A DNA stretch of 64,000 bases from JAOABC01 sp041287495. Lineage in GTDB: Bacteria; Aquificota; Aquificia; Aquificales; Hydrogenothermaceae. How positions within the stretch are numbered: the first letter of the stretch is position 1; every line of letters starts with the position of its first letter. The translations under genes and the position numbers were made by a program. The notes below the pieces were generated by a model. That model ran no database searches. It saw only the letters and a list, made by a program, of their open reading frames with translations, and was not told the origin of the DNA. Location: positions 203,743-267,742 of the forward strand of contig JBEULE010000040.1 in the NCBI GenBank assembly GCA_041287495.1, in the 5' to 3' direction. Below, piece after piece: positions 53,980 through 62,624 of this stretch.

Positions 53980-55069
53980 TTACAATTTCCTCAAATAGTT
54001 TTATATATCCTTCTGCCGTTTTTTCTATTGAGTACTCTTTTGCAGTTTCTACTGCATTTTTTGATAATCTCTCGTACTCCTCTTTTTGTAAATTTATCAT
54101 ATAGTTAAGTTTTTTAGTAAAGTTTTCAAAATCTCCAACATCAACAGCAAATCCGTTGTACCCATCTATTAAGTACTCACCTATTCCTCCAGCTAAAGTA
54201 GAGAGAACTACCTTACCAGTGGCCATAGCCTGTAATAGACTTCCTGCTATCCCTTCTAAATTTGAAGAAAGGAGAAAAAAGTCTGAACCGTTTAACAACT
54301 CTGGAATATCCTCTCTAAAACCAAGTCCTATAACTTTATCTTCTACTTTAAACTTTGATGCAAATACTTTTGAAAATTTATCAGTATCAAGACCTACTAA
54401 AACTAAAAAACAGTTATCACATTTTAACTTTGAAAAAGATTCTATCAGTTTATCCTGAGCTTTTACTTGAAGTTGCCAGTTTGCTACATTTATAAAAATT
54501 TTTGCATCTAAAGGAAGATTAAGATCCATTCTGACTTTTTCTTTTATCTGGTTATCAGGTTTAAATTTTGATAAATCTATTCCACTTTTTATGGTTATAA
54601 GTTTGTCTGGAAAGAAGTTATGTTTTTCTAAAAGATTTTTAACTTCTTGAGAAACAACCACTATTTTATCGGCTTTACTATACTTTAAAGTTTTTGATAT
54701 AAGGGAAGGGACTCTTCCAGACCTTCTTACAGCTACTATTTTAGGTTTAGGTTTGAAAAAATAACTTGCAATAGCTACATAATCCATTGCTTTAGGTGAA
54801 TTTGCAACAACTATATCAAATCTATTTTTATTAACTATATCAATCAATCTTTTATAGTTTGACCATCTGTATCTTTGATTAGGTTTATTGTCTTCAAAAA
54901 AATGAATAGGGACATCATAAGGTTTTAACTTTTCTACCATCTGATTATAATCTTGATTTAAAGCTATATGTACATCTATCCCTCTTTTTTTAAGCTCTCT
55001 GGTAGTTAAATAAACTTGTTCCTTTGTACCTCCCCAACCTGTCCCATCAACTACCTGTAAAATCTTCAA
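53972..55069 (-). CDS. GT4-type glycosyltransferase
   Basis: GT-B fold glycosyltransferase group 1. An N-terminal VVDGTGWGGTKEQVYL loop and the C-terminal EGIAGSLLQAMATGKVVLST segment (the E-x7-E nucleotide-sugar motif, in LEGIAGSLLQAM) are seen. About 365 residues. The donor and acceptor cannot be told; envelope glycan or LPS core is plausible with the adjacent deacetylase. Start is TTG at 55069. Confidence 0.88.
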   Translation of the reverse strand: MKILQVVDGTGWGGTKEQVYLTTRELKKRGIDVHIALNQDYNQMVEKLKPYDVPIHFFEDNKPNQRYRWSNYKRLIDIVNKNRFDIVVANSPKAMDYVAIASYFFKPKPKIVAVRRSGRVPSLISKTLKYSKADKIVVVSQEVKNLLEKHNFFPDKLITIKSGIDLSKFKPDNQIKEKVRMDLNLPLDAKIFINVANWQLQVKAQDKLIESFSKLKCDNCFLVLVGLDTDKFSKVFASKFKVEDKVIGLGFREDIPELLNGSDFFLLSSNLEGIAGSLLQAMATGKVVLSTLAGGIGEYLIDGYNGFAVDVGDFENFTKKLNYMINLQKEEYERLSKNAVETAKEYSIEKTAEGYIKLFEEIVSG

Positions 55070-55085
55070 AACTTACCTGCCCCAC

Positions 55086-56258
55086 TTAGTAACTTTTTAC
55101 ATACTCTCTGTATTGATTTATTCTCTCTTTTATCTGTATCCAGTTGTCATTTCCAAACTTTTCAAGTACTTCCCTTGCAAGGACAAATGCAAGCATACTC
55201 TCTGCTACTACTGCAGCTGCCGGGACAGCTGTTATATCTGACCTTTCCTTTGCTGCCATAAATGGTTCTTTTGTTTTAACATTTACAGATTGTAAAGATT
55301 TTTGTCTCATAAGTGTAGGAATAGGTTTCATAGCAGCTCTGACAATTATAGGTTCTGAGTTTGTTATTCCTCCTTCAAGTCCACCGGCTCTGTTTGTCTT
55401 TCTATAGAATCCCTTTTCTCTGTCATAGAATATCTCGTCATGGGCTTGGGAACCTACCTTTTTAGCAAGCTCAAAACCTTCTCCTATTTCAACCCCTTTA
55501 ATTGCCTGAATACTCATGATAGCCTGTGCTATTTTACCGTCTAACCTTCTGTCCCATTGAGTATAACTTCCAAGACCTACAGGAACACCAGTAGCATAAA
55601 CTTCAAAAACTCCACCTAAACTTTCCCCCTCTTTTTTCATAAGGTCTATATACTCTTTAAACTCTTGGTCTTTACCTGCTATGGCAAGTCTTATCTCAGA
55701 GTTCTCTGCATTGTTAAATCTCTCTTCCAAAGATAGATTTTCATAATCTTCTTTTTTTAATGACTTTTCACCTAAGGATATAACATAGCTTCCTATCTTT
55801 ATACCTACATCTTCAAGGAGTATTTTACACAGAGCACCAACGGCTACTCTTGTGGTAGTTTCTCTTGCAGAAGCTCTCTCTAATATATTTCTTAAGTCAT
55901 AGAATCCATATTTTATGCCACCAACAAGGTCTGCATGTCCTGGTCTTGGTTCTACTATCTGTTTTTTGTCAGTAGGCTCTCCAGTTGGAGACATAATATC
56001 TGTCCAGTTTTCCCAATCTTTATTCTTTATTATTACTGTTATTGGACTACCAAGTGTTATTCCGAATCTTACTCCTGATATAATTTCGGCTGTATCCTTT
56101 TCTATCTGCATTCTACCACCACGACCATAACCTCTCTGTCTTCTTGCAAGTTCTTGATTAATTTTGTTTATATCTATTTTGACATTAGAAGGGTATCCAT
56201 CTATTATCACTGTTAAAGCTTGACCGTGGGACTCTCCTGCATTTAAAAATCTGAGCAT
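55086..56258 (-). CDS. aroC: Chorismate synthase
   Basis: Last step of the shikimate pathway, FMN-dependent loss of phosphate from EPSP. GESHGQALTVIIDG at the start, RRQRGYGRGGRMQIEKD, PGHADLVGGIKYG and RASARETTTRVAVGAL are the conserved signatures. The 390-residue length is normal. ATG follows GGAGG that lies in the iclR-aroC junction. It supplies pabB (folate) downstream. Confidence 0.97.
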   Translation of the reverse strand: MLRFLNAGESHGQALTVIIDGYPSNVKIDINKINQELARRQRGYGRGGRMQIEKDTAEIISGVRFGITLGSPITVIIKNKDWENWTDIMSPTGEPTDKKQIVEPRPGHADLVGGIKYGFYDLRNILERASARETTTRVAVGALCKILLEDVGIKIGSYVISLGEKSLKKEDYENLSLEERFNNAENSEIRLAIAGKDQEFKEYIDLMKKEGESLGGVFEVYATGVPVGLGSYTQWDRRLDGKIAQAIMSIQAIKGVEIGEGFELAKKVGSQAHDEIFYDREKGFYRKTNRAGGLEGGITNSEPIIVRAAMKPIPTLMRQKSLQSVNVKTKEPFMAAKERSDITAVPAAAVVAESMLAFVLAREVLEKFGNDNWIQIKERINQYREYVKSY

Positions 56259-56276
56259 TTATTTCCTCCGGAATTT

Positions 56277-56948
56277 TTAAGGAAGGTCTATCTTTGATAT
56301 GTTTGATATCTCTTTTGCTGTATTCAAAAGGTAATATTTTAAAAGTCCTTCACAGTTATTTTTGTTTAATCTACTTATAGGGGCTACTATAGAAAGTGCA
56401 GCTATAGGATGGTCAGTTTCATCTCTTATAACTGTAGCTATCTCACTGACTTCTTTTCTCGGTTCTTCAATAACATACTCAAATATCTCCCCACTGTCTC
56501 TCTTTGCTCTGAGTATCGCTCTTCCGGCAGCTGTTTCTAAAGCTGGAAATCTCTTTGCAACCCTTGATTTTACTAAAACAGAAGATTTACTCTGTTTTTC
56601 GTATATATAAACAATATCGTTATTGTGTAAAACAGAGAGGTAAACACTTTCATTTGTCAGATTCCTCAGATTCTTTATAAAAGGTTTTGCTATATTTAGA
56701 ATAGGTAGATTTTTTATATAAGCATACTCCAAAAATAGTGTTTTTGCTCCAAGTTTGTAATCTCCTGTTTCTTCATCTTGCTCTATCAAACCTTTAATTT
56801 CCAAAGTAGCAAGCAGACGGAAAACGTTGTTTTTGTTTAAACCTAGGATATTACTAAGTTCTGTAACACCTAAATAGTCATGTTCTTTAAGGGCTTCTAA
56901 TAAATCTAAAGCTTTTTCTACTGATTTTTTTGCACCTTTTTTCTGCAT
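56277..56948 (-). CDS. IclR-family transcriptional regulator
   Basis: Residues 1-65 form a winged helix-turn-helix (EKALDLLEALKEHDYLGVTELSNILGL and NNVFRLLATLE), and the rest is an IclR effector domain (FLEYAYIKN, LPILNIAKPFIKNL, ETAAGRAIL). The 223-residue length is normal. It lies 18 nt before aroC in the same direction, so it may regulate the chorismate/envelope run or just be co-transcribed. The effector is unknown. Confidence 0.9.
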   Translation of the reverse strand: MQKKGAKKSVEKALDLLEALKEHDYLGVTELSNILGLNKNNVFRLLATLEIKGLIEQDEETGDYKLGAKTLFLEYAYIKNLPILNIAKPFIKNLRNLTNESVYLSVLHNNDIVYIYEKQSKSSVLVKSRVAKRFPALETAAGRAILRAKRDSGEIFEYVIEEPRKEVSEIATVIRDETDHPIAALSIVAPISRLNKNNCEGLLKYYLLNTAKEISNISKIDLP

Positions 56949-56993
56949 AAGAATATATTATTATAAATATTAAATTTTTACAAGTTGGACAAA

Positions 56994-57902
56994 ATGATAG
57001 TGATAGCCGGAGCAACAGCAACAGGTAAAACAGAGATAGGTATAAAACTTGCCAAAGAGATAGGTGGAGAAGTTATCAGTGCAGACTCTATGATGGTTTA
57101 TAAGTATATGGATATAGGAACGGCAAAACCTTCTATTGAAGAAAGAGAAGATATACCACACCATCTTATAGACTTAGTTTTACCTTCTGAAAACTTTTCT
57201 GTAAAGGATTATATACACCACTTTGATAAAGCTGTAAAAGATATAACAGATAGAGGAAAGATACCAATAGTAGTTGGGGGAAGTTGGCTATATATTCAGA
57301 CTGCACTTTACGGTATTGCAGAAGCTCCAGAAGGTGATTGGCAGTTAAGAGAAAAACTTTATAGAGAAGATAATCAGAAATTATACAGTCAGCTTTTAAA
57401 AATAGATCCAGAATATGCTAAAAAAATCCATCCAAATGATAAAAAGAGGGTTATAAGGGCTTTGGAGGTTTTTTATATCTCTGGGAAGTCCTTTTCCCAT
57501 TTTATAAATATTCATAGATTTCAAAAACCAAGGTACAACTTTACAGGTTTTATTCTGATAAGAGATAGAGATGAGATAATGGATAGAATAGAAAAAAGAG
57601 TAGAGAAGATGTTTAAACTTGGTCTTGTGGAAGAAGTAAAAAAACTTTTAGATATGGGCTTTAAAGATGCTCTTACTTCAATGCAGGCTATAGGTTATAA
57701 AGAAGTTATACCTTACTTTGAAAATAAAATTAGTTTAGAAGACTCAAAAAATAGTATAATAAAAAATACAAAAGAGTTTGCAAAACGACAGATTAGGACT
57801 TTTAGGAATAAAACTAATTTTAAAGAGTTGAAAGTAGAGAAAGAAGAATTAATTATTAAAGAAATAATAAAGGAGGTATCTCAGGATGAATGTTCAAGAT
57901 GA
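56994..57902 (+). CDS. miaA: tRNA dimethylallyltransferase
   Basis: Adds the isopentenyl group to A37 of tRNAs. P-loop GATATGKTEI, DSMMVYKYMDIGTAKPS and the LVGGSWLY-type segment VVGGSWLYIQTALYG are the family marks. ATG at 56994 is preferred over TTG at 56985. It lies next to hfq-hflX in the order also known from E. coli. The MiaB partner is at 13.5 kb. It overlaps hfq by 17 bp. Confidence 0.95.
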   Translation: MIVIAGATATGKTEIGIKLAKEIGGEVISADSMMVYKYMDIGTAKPSIEEREDIPHHLIDLVLPSENFSVKDYIHHFDKAVKDITDRGKIPIVVGGSWLYIQTALYGIAEAPEGDWQLREKLYREDNQKLYSQLLKIDPEYAKKIHPNDKKRVIRALEVFYISGKSFSHFINIHRFQKPRYNFTGFILIRDRDEIMDRIEKRVEKMFKLGLVEEVKKLLDMGFKDALTSMQAIGYKEVIPYFENKISLEDSKNSIIKNTKEFAKRQIRTFRNKTNFKELKVEKEELIIKEIIKEVSQDECSR

Positions 57903-58074
57903 AATTTTAACAGAGTATAGGAAAGAAGGAAAAGAAATTACAGTTTATCTTATAAGAGGAACAAGGATAGTAGGGAAGATTTTAGACAGTGACCAGTTTA
58001 CAATCTTACTTGATGTAAATGGACAACAACAACTTATATACAAGCATGCTATAAGCACTATTGTTGTTGAATGA
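57886..58074 (+). CDS. hfq: RNA chaperone Hfq
   Basis: Sm-like RNA chaperone of 62 residues, close to the minimal length. Sm1 is present as TVYLIRGTRIVGKILDSDQFTILLD and Sm2 as LIYKHAISTIVVE with the conserved YKHA. The acidic C-terminal extension of E. coli Hfq is missing. GGAGG precedes the ATG inside the end of miaA. It ends 4 bp inside hflX. Confidence 0.95.
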   Translation: MNVQDEILTEYRKEGKEITVYLIRGTRIVGKILDSDQFTILLDVNGQQQLIYKHAISTIVVE

Positions 58075-59513
58075 GAGCAATTTTAGTAGGTGTAAGAACA
58101 GACCAGACAGAGAGAGATTTTAAATTTTCTGTATCAGAGCTTGAAGGGCTTATAGAAGCAGCAGAAGGGCAGGTTTTGGGGAAAGTTTATCAAAAGAGAG
58201 ATTATCCTGACCCTGCATACTATATAGGTAAAGGTAAAGCTCAGGAGATATCCAAACTTGTAGAAGGTATAGAAGCTGATACTGTGGTATTTAACGTTAA
58301 TCTCTCTCCGGTTCAGATATCAAATCTGAAAGAGATTATTGGAGTTGAGGTTTTAGATAGAACAGACCTTATACTTATGATATTCTTAAAGAGAGCAAAA
58401 ACAAAACAGGCAAAACTTCAGGTGGAACTTGCATATCTTCAACATCAGCTACCGAGAATTTATGGCAGTAAAGGTAAAGACCTTTCCAGAATCGGTGGTG
58501 GTATGAAAACAAGGGGAGCCGGAGAGCAGATAGGTGAGATAAAAACCAGAAGAATCAAAGAAAGAATAACAAAGATAAAAAGAGAACTTGAAGAGATAAA
58601 GAAACAGAGGAAAATTCAGAGAAAATCAAGAGAGGACAATCCAGATATACTAAAGATTTCTTTGGTAGGATATACAAATGCCGGAAAATCATCACTACTA
58701 AAAAGATTATCTAAGAAGGATATATTTGTATCAGATATGCTATTTGCAACTCTTGATACAAAGACTTCACAGCTTTACTTCCCTGATATCAAGAAAAAAG
58801 CCCTTATAACAGACACAGTTGGATTTGTGGAGAATATGCCTCAGGAACTTATGGATGCTTTTATGGCAACTCTCGAAGAGGTAAAAGAGGCAGATATTAT
58901 CTTACATTTAATAGATATATCTGACGAAAATTGGGAGAAGAAGAAAACAACTGTAGAAAAAGTCTTGGAAGAACTTAAAGTTTTAGATAAACCTATCATT
59001 GAGGTTATGAACAAAATGGATAAGGTAGTTCCTTCAAAAGATTTGATAGAGGAAGATAAAACGGAAAATAAACTGTATATATCCACAGTAAAGGGATGGA
59101 ATATAGATAAACTTATTGATTTACTTAAAAGATATACATTAAAAAATCGGAGGTATATAGTTATGGAGAATAACTGTGTTTTTTGTAAAATTGTAAATAA
59201 AGAAATTCCTGCTAATGTAGTTTATGAAGACGAGCTGATAATGGCATTCCACGATATAAGACCACAGGCAAAAGTCCATATCCTTATAATTCCAAAAGAA
59301 CATATACCAAACAATCTATACTTTGAAGGCAGACATAAAACATTAATAGGACATATAATACTAAAAGCAAACGAGATAGCAAAGATGTTTGAGATAGACA
59401 AAACAGGGTTTAGATTGATAGTTAACACAGGTCCGGATTCCGGACAGGAAGTTTTTCATGTTCACTGGCATCTAGTTGGTGGAGAACCTTTAGGTAAACT
59501 TTTATGTAAATAA
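58071..59513 (+). CDS. hflX: HflX GTPase with in-frame C-terminal HIT domain
   Basis: Residues 1-360 are HflX, a ribosome-splitting GTPase: DRTDLILMIFLKRAKTKQAKLQV, a basic coiled coil and GYTNAGKSSLL (G1, residue about 199), DTVGFVEN (G3) and NKMD (G4). Residues 365-480 are a HIT-family hydrolase: CVFCKIVNKEIPA, HILIIPKEHIPNN and the catalytic HVHWHLVGG. No stop separates them. A GGAGG at 59149-59153 sits 9 nt before an in-frame ATG at 59163, so a separate HIT protein (117 residues) can also be made. Removing one A from the A6 run at 59141-59146 would end HflX at TAG 59158. HFQ-HflX order is conserved. Confidence 0.88.
   Translation: MRAILVGVRTDQTERDFKFSVSELEGLIEAAEGQVLGKVYQKRDYPDPAYYIGKGKAQEISKLVEGIEADTVVFNVNLSPVQISNLKEIIGVEVLDRTDLILMIFLKRAKTKQAKLQVELAYLQHQLPRIYGSKGKDLSRIGGGMKTRGAGEQIGEIKTRRIKERITKIKRELEEIKKQRKIQRKSREDNPDILKISLVGYTNAGKSSLLKRLSKKDIFVSDMLFATLDTKTSQLYFPDIKKKALITDTVGFVENMPQELMDAFMATLEEVKEADIILHLIDISDENWEKKKTTVEKVLEELKVLDKPIIEVMNKMDKVVPSKDLIEEDKTENKLYISTVKGWNIDKLIDLLKRYTLKNRRYIVMENNCVFCKIVNKEIPANVVYEDELIMAFHDIRPQAKVHILIIPKEHIPNNLYFEGRHKTLIGHIILKANEIAKMFEIDKTGFRLIVNTGPDSGQEVFHVHWHLVGGEPLGKLLCK
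59163..59513 (+). CDS. HIT-family nucleotide hydrolase (internal start in hflX frame)
   Basis: Alternative product of the same frame, starting at ATG 59163 after GGAGG with 9-nt spacing. The 117-residue chain is exactly the length of a stand-alone HIT protein (HinT-like), with the zinc cysteines CVFC and the HVHWH triad complete. Likely made alone even if the fused protein is also produced. The substrate is usually adenosine phosphoramidates. Confidence 0.65.
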   Translation: MENNCVFCKIVNKEIPANVVYEDELIMAFHDIRPQAKVHILIIPKEHIPNNLYFEGRHKTLIGHIILKANEIAKMFEIDKTGFRLIVNTGPDSGQEVFHVHWHLVGGEPLGKLLCK

Positions 59514-59524
59514 AGGAGATTAAT

Positions 59525-60103
59525 ATGGAAACTGTTGATACAAGAGGGCTATTCTGTCCTTTACCACTTACACTGATATCGAAAAAACTAAAAGAGATTC
59601 CAGTAGGAGAGAAAATAAAGGTTCTTGCAGATGATAAAGCTTTTAAGAAAGATATAGAGATATGGTCTTTTGAAACTGGAAATAAACTGATAGAGTTTAA
59701 AGAGGAAAACGGTTACTATGTAGCAATTATAGAGAGAGGTAAAGGTTTTAAAGGTGAAAAACTCTGGGATAAGATAAAATTTATATCTCTTGGTGTAAAA
59801 CTGCATATAATACAACATCTTTTAGATTTAGTTCCATCGAAAAAACCAAAGTATCTTATAACCTTTGTATCAGTAGCAGAAGGGATAAGAGCTAACAAAT
59901 TTTTAATGGAAAAAGGAATGAATAGTTCCTATGTTATGCTTCCAGTTCCGAAAGAGATATACCCTTACTGTGGATTGGTTTTTGGATTTAGGTCAAAAGA
60001 AGATGCTATAAACATATATAAATTCTTAAAAGAGAATAAGTTTGCAGTTGAAGATATTCATATAGTTGATAAAGGTAAGAAATATCCGAAATTAGAGGTT
60101 TAA
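59525..60103 (+). CDS. TusA-DUF3343 fusion protein
   Basis: Sulfur-carrier-like protein. Residues 1-75 are a TusA/SirA domain with the active CPLPL cysteine (residue 11) that carries persulfide. Residues 110-192 are a DUF3343-like domain (FVSVAEGIRANKFLMEKG, PVPKEIYPYCGLVFGF). The pair also occurs separately in selenium or sulfur metabolism operons. It may relay sulfur in cofactor or tRNA thiolation. RBS GGAG; no sulfur genes adjoin. Confidence 0.82.
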   Translation: METVDTRGLFCPLPLTLISKKLKEIPVGEKIKVLADDKAFKKDIEIWSFETGNKLIEFKEENGYYVAIIERGKGFKGEKLWDKIKFISLGVKLHIIQHLLDLVPSKKPKYLITFVSVAEGIRANKFLMEKGMNSSYVMLPVPKEIYPYCGLVFGFRSKEDAINIYKFLKENKFAVEDIHIVDKGKKYPKLEV

Positions 60104-60105
60104 TA

Positions 60106-61281
60106 TTGCTCAAAGGTAAGAATATACTTGTAGGTGTAACTGGTTCAATAGCAGCTTATAAATCCTGTGAGATAGTCAGATTCTTCCAAAAGAAAGGTGC
60201 AAATGTAAAGGTATGTATGACACCACAAGCTACTGAATTTGTAGGAAAATTAACATTTCAAGCACTTACAAACGACAGAGTATTTGTCAATTGGGATGAT
60301 GGGGAAACTGGACTTGAACATATAACATTAGCAAGGTGGGCTGATGCTTTTGTTATAGCTCCGGCAACAGCAAATACAATAGCAAAGTTAAGAGTTGGAT
60401 TGGCAGATGATTTTTTGACTTCACTATCTATTGCCTATGACAAACCTATTGTAATTGCTCCGGCTATGAATACAAAAATGCTTGAAAATCCAGCTACATC
60501 TGAAAACATAGAAGTTTTAAAAGAAAGAGGGTATAAGATAGTTTCTCCTTCTGAGGGAGTCCTTGCCTGTGGTGAGGAAGGACAGGGAAAACTTCCAGAT
60601 ATAGAAGATATCTATGTGGAAACACTCAGAGTGTTATACGGAGATATCCTTAAAGGTAAAAAAGTTCTCATTACAGCAGGAGGAACAAGAGAGTATTTTG
60701 ACCCTATCAGATATATATCAAATGCATCTTCTGGTGTTATGGGATACAGTTTGGCAAAGATTGCTTACGGGATGGGAGCAGATGTACTTCTTATATCAGC
60801 CCCTACATGTCTAAATACTTCTTCTCAGATAAGAAAGATAGATGTTGTATCTGCTAAAGATATGTATGATTTAGTGATAGAAAAGTTTAGAGATTTTGAT
60901 ATTATCATAATGAATGCAGCAGTTGCAGATTTTAGACCCAGAGAGTTTAGTAGTCAAAAGCTAAAAAAAGACAGAGAAAACCTAACGGTAGAGCTTGCTC
61001 CAAATCCAGATATACTTAAAAAACTTGGTGAAATAAAAAAAGAAGATCAGATTTTAGTAGGATTTGCAGCAGAAAGTGAAAATATAATAGAAAATGCAAT
61101 ATCTAAACTACATAAAAAAAATCTTGATGTTGTAGTTGCAAACCCAACTTTAGTTTTTAGTAAAGAGTTTTATCAGGGAACCATTATATTTAAAAACGGT
61201 AAAACAGTAGATATAGAAACTCAAGATAAAGAAGAAGCCTCTTTTTTAATCTTGAAAAATATTGTTGAAAATTTAACATAA
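60106..61281 (+). CDS. coaBC: Phosphopantothenoylcysteine decarboxylase / synthetase
   Basis: Bifunctional coenzyme A enzyme. Residues 1-180 are CoaC with ILVGVTGSIAAYKSCEIVRF, HITLARWADAFVIAPATANTIAK and PAMNTKML; the rest is CoaB with VLITAGGTREYFDPIRYISNASSG and MNAAVADFRP. The 391-residue length is normal. TTG start follows GAGG by 8 nt. Confidence 0.96.
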   Translation: MLKGKNILVGVTGSIAAYKSCEIVRFFQKKGANVKVCMTPQATEFVGKLTFQALTNDRVFVNWDDGETGLEHITLARWADAFVIAPATANTIAKLRVGLADDFLTSLSIAYDKPIVIAPAMNTKMLENPATSENIEVLKERGYKIVSPSEGVLACGEEGQGKLPDIEDIYVETLRVLYGDILKGKKVLITAGGTREYFDPIRYISNASSGVMGYSLAKIAYGMGADVLLISAPTCLNTSSQIRKIDVVSAKDMYDLVIEKFRDFDIIIMNAAVADFRPREFSSQKLKKDRENLTVELAPNPDILKKLGEIKKEDQILVGFAAESENIIENAISKLHKKNLDVVVANPTLVFSKEFYQGTIIFKNGKTVDIETQDKEEASFLILKNIVENLT

Positions 61282-61321
61282 ATCTATAAAATATTTTATC
61301 AAATGATATTAAAAGGTAAAG

Positions 61322-62029
61322 ATGTTGAAAGAGGACACAAAGTGTAAACTGTGTAATGATACAGGTTGGGTTATAACTGATAAAGGTGCCATAAAGTGTG
61401 AGTGTCAGACCGTATACAAGAGAGATAAAATAATAAAAGCCTTAAACATTCCAAGGAGATATGCCCACGCTTCATTAGACAACTTTATGGTTATCAAAAA
61501 TTTCGGACATCACATACTCATTGAGAGACTCAAAGAGTATATTTACTCAGACGAGCATAAAGAAGGAAAAGGATTTTTCTTTTATGGAAAACACGGAGTA
61601 GGTAAAACCCATCTTGCAGTTTCCATATTAAGAGAGTTGTATATAAAACAGAGGATAACAGGTCTTTTCTACGATACAAAGATGCTTCTTTACGATTTAA
61701 AGGCTACATTTGATGGCTCATCAAGTACCAGAGAACTTTTAGACAGTGTTATTTCAGCTAAGATTTTAATTTTGGACGATCTTGGAACAGAAAGACTTTC
61801 AGATTGGGCTAAAGATATACTACATTATGTTATAGTTAAGAGATATAATGACAAATTACCTATAATAATAACAACAAACTTTGATTTAGAAGAAGATAAC
61901 AACTTAGAAATAACTATTAAAGAGAGATTTGGTGAAGGGATAGTATCAAGGATAAAAGAGATGTGTTATATTATAAATGTGGAAGGTAGCGACTTCAGAG
62001 GAGCTACTTTCAATAAAATTAAGGTGTAG
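61322..62029 (+). CDS. DnaC-like helicase-loader ATPase
   Basis: AAA+ ATPase of the DnaC/IstB type. An N-terminal zinc-like motif (CKLCNDTG, then CECQ) is followed by PRRYAHASLDNF, Walker A GKHGVGKTHLAV and Walker B LILDDLGTE, with a sensor region TTNFDLEE and an arginine region RFGEGIVSRIKEM. The 235-residue length fits a chromosomal replication-loader rather than a transposon-linked IstB; no transposase is near. It probably loads DnaB. Confidence 0.88.
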   Translation: MLKEDTKCKLCNDTGWVITDKGAIKCECQTVYKRDKIIKALNIPRRYAHASLDNFMVIKNFGHHILIERLKEYIYSDEHKEGKGFFFYGKHGVGKTHLAVSILRELYIKQRITGLFYDTKMLLYDLKATFDGSSSTRELLDSVISAKILILDDLGTERLSDWAKDILHYVIVKRYNDKLPIIITTNFDLEEDNNLEITIKERFGEGIVSRIKEMCYIINVEGSDFRGATFNKIKV

Positions 62030-62034
62030 TTGTA

Positions 62035-62622
62035 ATGGAAAGAAAAGCTTATATTAAGAGAGAAACAAAGGAGACACAGATAGAGTTATCAATAAATCTT
62101 GATGGAACCGGAAAGTATAAAGTTGATACTCAGATAGGATTTCTTTCCCATATGCTTGAAAGCTTTTCATTTCACTCAATGATAGACCTTGAAGTTATGG
62201 CAACTGGAGATGTCCATGTTAGCCATCATCATTTAGTTGAAGATGTAGGTATAGTTTTAGGAATTGCAGTTAAAGATGCCCTTGGAGATAAAAAAGGAAT
62301 AAAAAGATTTGGATACAGCATAATTCCTATGGATGAGGCTCTTGCTATGTGTAGTATAGACCTTTCAGGCAGACCTCTACTTTTTTATGATGATATGGAT
62401 TTAAGAGGGAAGATAACAAATTTTGATTTTGAGCTTATGGGAGAATTTTTTAAAGGATTTACTTTGTCAGCTGGAATAACGATGCATCTAAAAGCCCTAT
62501 CAGGAAAAAACCTACACCATATAGCAGAGTGTTTAACAAAAGCTTTTGCTATTGCACTTAAAGAGGCTGTATCTATAGACCCAAGAAGAAACCAAACACC
62601 TTCAACAAAAGGAGTGATATAG
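62035..62622 (+). CDS. hisB: Imidazoleglycerol-phosphate dehydratase
   Basis: Histidine biosynthesis. The single-domain (195-residue) form has GFLSHMLESFSFHSMIDLEV, HVSHHHLVEDVGIVLG (metal-binding His) and LKALSGKNLHHIAECLTKAFA. The usual GDLHIDDHHTVED segment is altered to GDVHVSHHHLVED. Other his genes are not in the window. Confidence 0.95.
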   Translation: MERKAYIKRETKETQIELSINLDGTGKYKVDTQIGFLSHMLESFSFHSMIDLEVMATGDVHVSHHHLVEDVGIVLGIAVKDALGDKKGIKRFGYSIIPMDEALAMCSIDLSGRPLLFYDDMDLRGKITNFDFELMGEFFKGFTLSAGITMHLKALSGKNLHHIAECLTKAFAIALKEAVSIDPRRNQTPSTKGVI

Positions 62623-62624
62623 CC

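Noticed and set aside
56994..57902. Altered DSMMVY motif in MiaA as a lost active site
   Set aside because: E. coli MiaA itself has a variable segment at these positions, while the P-loop and MDIGTAKP are intact.
61322..62029. IstB transposition ATPase of an insertion sequence
   Set aside because: No transposase or terminal repeats are adjacent, and the protein has a DnaC-like zinc motif; a chromosomal helicase loader fits better.
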